Made by a program: the position numbers and the translations under genes. A DNA stretch of 64,000 nt from Drosophila persimilis (Eukaryota > Arthropoda > Insecta > Diptera > Drosophilidae): the NCBI RefSeq assembly GCF_003286085.1, contig NW_020825294.1, positions 11,926,501-11,990,500 on the forward strand. Reading direction: 5' to 3'. Every line of letters starts with the position of its first letter. Position 1 is the first letter of the stretch. Positions 59,566 through 64,000 of the stretch are shown in pieces. The notes beneath the pieces are model-generated. The model saw only the letters and a list, made by a program, of their open reading frames with translations. It did no database searches and was not told the origin of the DNA.

Positions 59566-60048
59566 ATGCAGATACATTTTGGTTTATTTGTCATTCCATC
59601 TTCTAGAGAAGGGAGAGCAGTACAAGCAGCAGTACAACTTGCAACTTGAACACACACAAATATATTGCCTCATCCTCATTGCCTTATGTGCAGTTTTAAA
59701 CACTACTTTGTTCACGGCCATCCAATAATCTTATACATTACTTTGTACACTAAAACATGGAACAATAAAACCATGGATGAAAATCGAACAACGGAGAAAT
59801 CTTATTCCCAAATGTGAAGACAGACTTGTCGAAAAAGCTCGTCAGCTTCCATTATTTTGGTGACCAACGTGCGGGTTTCATTTCCATGTTGTGTTCTGTA
59901 TATTTTGAACTGTCGCTCTCTTCTCTGTTCTGCATTATGTTTGAAATTGTCATTCCTGCTGCTTGTTCCTCAGCTTTGGCACCTTATCCATCCTTTAAGT
60001 GCGATATGCTGATTGCCAAAGCAAGAGTTACGTACATATCTATATAAA
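59566..60048. other. Intergenic stretch between NIM gene and bgm
   Basis: No gene seen; a 77-aa plus-strand ORF at 59814 lacks any motif. Confidence 0.5.
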
Positions 60049-60054
60049 TTTATT
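60049..60054 (-). terminator. Poly(A) signal candidate of bgm
   Basis: TTTATT on the plus strand, AATAAA on the minus strand, about 360 nt past the bgm stop codon. Confidence 0.4.
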
Positions 60055-60412
60055 GTGGCACTTCAGACAATAATCAATTCATTGCGTTTCAGTTGGTAAA
60101 ACAAGTTAGCATATACAAATTTAAAACTTAGGTACTAAATAGAAGATCTGTGGATCCAGTTGGCGGAAAGCTAGAGCCCAGGACAGCAGGCATACGAGTA
60201 GTGGTCCCAACTGCATTCTTCTAGAGCGCGTGTGTAGGTTAAGTATAATATCCAACAGTTAACATCAGCCTATATCCTATCTATATAAAGTGGCACTCTA
60301 TTGGCTTGAAAGTCCGTTAAATTCAATTTCACATTAAAGCTCAGGTTCCGCTCTTTCATAGCTCTCTTTTTCTTTGTTTTTTAGTGTGTTCCTTGGGATT
60401 GGGATTAATGGT

Positions 60413-63410
60413 CTATGCATAGAGTTTCTCGATCTCATCGGCATACATCTTGGACACCACGTTGCGCTTGACCTTCAGTGTGGGTCCCAGCTCGCCGGTG
60501 GGTATGGAGAAGTCATGCGGTAAAATGCTGAATTTCTGGACCTTTTGGGCATTGGAGATGGAGACTTTGTTGGCTCGCTTGATGCCATCCTCGATGGACT
60601 TCCACACCTTGGGGCAGGGACCGGCCTTGAGGATGTCCGAGACTGTTTTGTGCTCCACTCCCAGCGACTTCACCCACACAGAAGACTCGTGGCTCAACTC
60701 GTCCAAAGGTTCGCCAGAATCCTTGTCCATTTCGGTCTGAAGGAAAGAAGGAGTCAGTATGCAGTACATTCAGCAAATTCTCAGGATGAACCCACCTTAA
60801 TAGTGACCAGAACTGTCAGATACTTGCGCTGCTCTCCCACCAGGAAGGCATTGGAGATGCCATCGAGCTCCTTCTTGATCATGTTCTCGATGTGAACGGG
60901 CGGAATGTTCTCGCCGCCAGCCGTAATGATGATCTCCTTAGAGCGGCCTGTTAAGCTGACGTAGCCCCTATCGTCAACAAAGCCCAAATCTCCAGAGTGC
61001 AGCCAGCAGTCATCGTCCAGCGATTCTTCAGTTTTCTCCTTGTTGTCAATGTATCCCATGAACACGTGGCGTCCGCGGATGCACAGCTCGCCATGGCCGT
61101 TGCTGTCCTTGTTGATGAACTTCGACTCGCAGCCGGGCAGGGTCTTGCCAATGGAGTTCAGCGAGAGCGAGTCGGGAAGGCAAATGGTGTGGCAACCGGC
61201 TGTCTCCGACATGCCAAAGGCATCAAGGATCTTCAGATCCAGACTGAGGAAGTACTTCTTCGTCTCCGGCGACATGGGGGCCGCTGCACTGACCAGGGTA
61301 ATCACCCGATCGAAACCCAGGGCCTGCTTCACCTTGGACATAATGAGCGACTTGGCAATCTTGTAGCGGAAGCCTCCGGAGCTCTTACTGCAAGAACGTT
61401 GGACAAAACTTTAATTAGTATTGTTTGCTGATGAGTTTTTCGAGGCTGCCACCAATACAACAGGGAGCTAAGAGGGGTCTTCATACTCCTACAGTCGGCT
61501 TTTGAATTTTTAATAGACGCCTGCTCCTCTTTATAGACAGAAAAACTATTAGGAAAGTATATATTTAAGCTGTTGCTTAGAAAGCCTTCATTCTCGTTGC
61601 GGATGTTGCTTTGCTCTTAAAGGGCAGGGATGATGGGTTTTCTAATGCTCCAATCACTGCTAAAGTATTTTCAGGTGGAAGCTTCTCACGATGGCCGAAA
61701 TATCTGCTGGTGGCTGGTTGCCGGCTCTGTCCCCGCTTTCGAGGACGTGCCCGCATGGCATGTCCTGGCGATTGCCGGCAGCAGGGGGGAGCCGTGCCCG
61801 CGTGCTGCACGAGACGTATGAGTAATGTTGTTGTCAGTGATTCTCGCTTAAACCAGTGCACGGCCCAGGCACAGAGCGTTGGCGCTCGGCTTGCATAATT
61901 TAGCAGAACCGAAACACGTCTTCCCGGGCAGCCAGGACACTCTGCTCCTCGGCCCTTGAGCTGGCTGGCCAGGAGGCTGGGGCATGAAAAATGCAGGCAT
62001 GGAATGGAGTTTATAAGTGGAGGATAGGAACGGGTCGGGTCGGCGCTGCAGCCACTTTAACTGTGCATCCTTTTTGCATAATTTATGGGCACACAAAGCA
62101 GAAGTTGAAGTATTTGGTGGCCGCCGTTTCGTCCGGTTTGGGGAATACTTACCCTTGACTCGCCATGTAGTGCTTCAGAGTGATGCCCTTGGCCCAGCCG
62201 GCGATCATCTTCTTGAAGCTACCGCTGGAGCTGGCCACGGCCACCATGCGTTCCTGGAACTTCTCGTAGACGCGCGGAACGCCCATGAACCGCGTGGGCC
62301 TTGCATCCTGCAGCGTCTTTACCAGAGTGCCCTTCAGCGCGTCCTTGTCGGCGAACCAAATGCAGCCGGCGATCGAGGCGCACGTGTAGATGTCCACCGT
62401 CTGGGCGGCCACGTGGGAGAGGGGCAGATAGGAGACAATCGACTCCGAGCCGGCCACAACGCGCTCCATCGACTTGGCGATGCCCCGGGTGTCGAAGCTG
62501 ATGTTGTCGTGGGATAGCATCACGCCTTTGGGCATACCGACGGTGCCGGAGGTGTACACTAGACAGCAGCACTCGTTGATCGCAATGTTCTCCAAGCGGG
62601 TCTTGTACTGATCCTCCACGTCGCTCACGTTCATCGACTCAATTTCCGACCACTGGAACGAGAGGAGGGGAGAGCCGTTAATTAAATCGAATTACAGTAG
62701 GTATAGTAAGCCCCACTCACCCGATAGTAGCCATCCTCCTTCTTGAGGTACGGCGCGTAGGGCTCCTGGATCTGTATGGCCGCCTTGAGTTGGGGCAACT
62801 TATCCCGGATGGAGTGAATCTTGTCCATCTGCTTGGAATCGTCAACGACCACGATCTGGGCCTGGGAGTTCTCCAGCACGTGGAGCACTGCGTCGGCGGA
62901 GTTCGTGGTGTAGATGCCGGCGATGATGCCACGGGCGTGGATGGCGCCCATCGCCGAGTAGAACCACTCGGCGCAGTTGAAGGCCAGCACTCCCACCGAG
63001 TGGTGCTCCTCCAGGCCGATCTTAATGAACGCCTTGGCCACCTGGTGCACCTTCTCCTCATATTGTCTGGGTGGGGGATGGCGTGGCGTGGTAATGCAAT
63101 TAGCGGAGGTAAGTAAATTGCAAAAATTCGGAATCGGATTAGCCAGCCAGCGTCCTCCGTACTGTACTCACTTGTAGGTGACTGTCTGATAGCCAGTCTT
63201 TCCGGTCTTGGTGCGCAGGGCGGGGTAGTCGGGGAAGTTGTTGACCGTACGCTTGAGCAGGCCGGGAATGGAGATGGGCTCCTCGGCGCCAATTCCCTCC
63301 TTCTGCATGCGTATCTTCACGGCATCCTTCGGATTGGTGGTGCGATAGACCTCCGCCTGCCTCAGGCGATTGGGGCCGGGACGATTAAAGAGCGCTTCGT
63401 TGGCGGACAT
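60413..63410 (-). CDS. bgm: Bubblegum, very-long-chain acyl-CoA synthetase
   Basis: Five coding exons on the minus strand: 63410-63172, 63066-62721, 62652-62153, 61387-60796 and 60736-60413. All joints are GT-AG and in phase, giving exactly 666 aa, the length I remember for fly Bubblegum. Motifs are the P-loop [10 protein letters not shown] (227-236), FGMSETAG (about 419-426), HSGDLG (492-497) and the signature block [13 protein letters not shown] (to about 525). The enzyme activates very long chain fatty acids for beta-oxidation or lipid synthesis; loss in flies causes neurodegeneration with raised very-long-chain fatty acids. The third intron is long (765 bp) and holds nothing I recognise. 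A 3' splice site just before the start codon (TTTCAG, exon from 63422) indicates a further untranslated first exon upstream. Confidence 0.93.
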
Positions 63411-63425
63411 GACGTTGGCGGTCTG

Positions 63426-64000
63426 AAATCGAGTTTGAGTTAAGCAAAAGCGAGATTAGTTTTTCACTTTCACCTGCGCGGCTAATTTAGTTTTAAGCAA
63501 ATTGACTTGCAGGTGGGTGGAAATAGAGCGGCGGCTCGAGAAATCATACGATCTATGACTAAAGTGCGAATGTACACAGGTTCTTGGTTCTTGCCTTTTC
63601 TTCCATCCCCGATAAGACCACCACTCGAGCTGTTCTTTGGGTTGGCCAATGTCAAGGCTTCCGTTTCATATGAAGCCTCTTATCATTCGCTCGAATAATA
63701 TGACTTAACACCTGATTATGGGGTGGTACTCATATCAAAACTTTAACGTGTCATACATATGTATATTTATGTACATATTTGAATGTTAAAACTGGTATTG
63801 TGGATTGACTAGGAGTTACTGCTCGATAAAGGAATACTCGTATTAAATATCAAAGGAAACGCTTTCACACAATCGCTTCAATCTTACAGAATTTCGGCTA
63901 TTATGCACACCACTTATCTCGTTGAGAGTTATCAAATCGGAATATGGTGGCACGAAGGCATTGGCCCCGACAGTGGTAAGTTTTTTTCAATGGGTTTTAT
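63426..64000. other. Upstream region of bgm and window edge
   Basis: Should hold or lead to the untranslated first exon of bgm, but I cannot place its 5' splice site with confidence. AT-rich towards 63780. Confidence 0.4.
63903..63975 (+). CDS. Possible first coding exon of a gene running off the window
   Basis: An ATG followed by 24 open codons (MHTTYLVESYQIGIWW and so on) up to a good 5' splice site, GTG|GTAAGT, at 63975/63976. Without the next exon this could be chance or an untranslated exon. Confidence 0.2.

Noticed and set aside
61577-62096. ORFs in the 765-bp intron of bgm as a nested gene
   Set aside because: Short, on both strands, without motif or conserved start; the intron boundaries are well supported.
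1-64000. tRNA, rRNA or microRNA genes
   Set aside because: I looked for cloverleaf box A/B patterns and long hairpins by eye and found none I could defend; small hairpins could have been missed.

Overview
The window is animal nuclear DNA, almost certainly from a fly of the genus Drosophila, most likely the obscura group. The coding genes have short GT-AG introns (57-115 bp) and sit in long, microsatellite-rich non-coding DNA. Two acyl-CoA synthetases of the bubblegum type lie together, as bgm and heimdall do in Drosophila. The interspersed repeats have DINE-1/INE-1 (Helentron) structure, and the intact non-LTR element looks like the LOA clade (Bilbo/TRIM type) known from obscura-group flies. 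Species and chromosome arm are inference.

Layout. 1-9.2 kb: no gene seen, many microsatellites. 9.27-10.42 kb (-): single-exon Nimrod-family transmembrane receptor (EMI/NIM plus EGF-like repeats), probably NimC4/simu. 10.8-23.0 kb: no convincing gene. 23.0-26.6 kb: decayed Ty3/gypsy pol remnant abutting a decayed Tc1-type transposase. 27.7-39.1 kb: a three-copy tandem array. Copies A and B each carry an orphan terminal exon, a DINE-1 element and a gene for a short signal-peptide protein of unknown function (here the MWNL family, 235 and 202 aa); copy C is truncated. Copy B was split by a 5.37-kb LOA-clade retrotransposon with two intact ORFs, a 10-bp target-site duplication and, at its exact 5' end, a sequence that folds as an HDV-like self-cleaving ribozyme. 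37.6-41.4 kb: two longer DINE-1 elements. 41.4-47.0 kb: no clear gene. 47.09-49.02 kb (+): four-exon leucine-rich-repeat membrane protein, convergent with hll (49.17-51.30 kb, -). 51.4-58.5 kb: no clear gene. 58.66-59.33 kb (+): small secreted NIM-domain (NimB-type) protein, convergent with bgm (60.41-63.41 kb, -, five coding exons, 666 aa).

Function. The conserved genes fall into two themes: very-long-chain fatty-acid activation (bgm, hll) and recognition of cells or microbes by Nimrod-type proteins. Nothing in the sequence shows that the two themes are linked. The least familiar parts are the tandem MWNL genes and the ribozyme-tipped retrotransposon between their duplicated blocks. All reading was by eye: intron/exon joints were checked for phase, but no search, alignment program or folding program was run.
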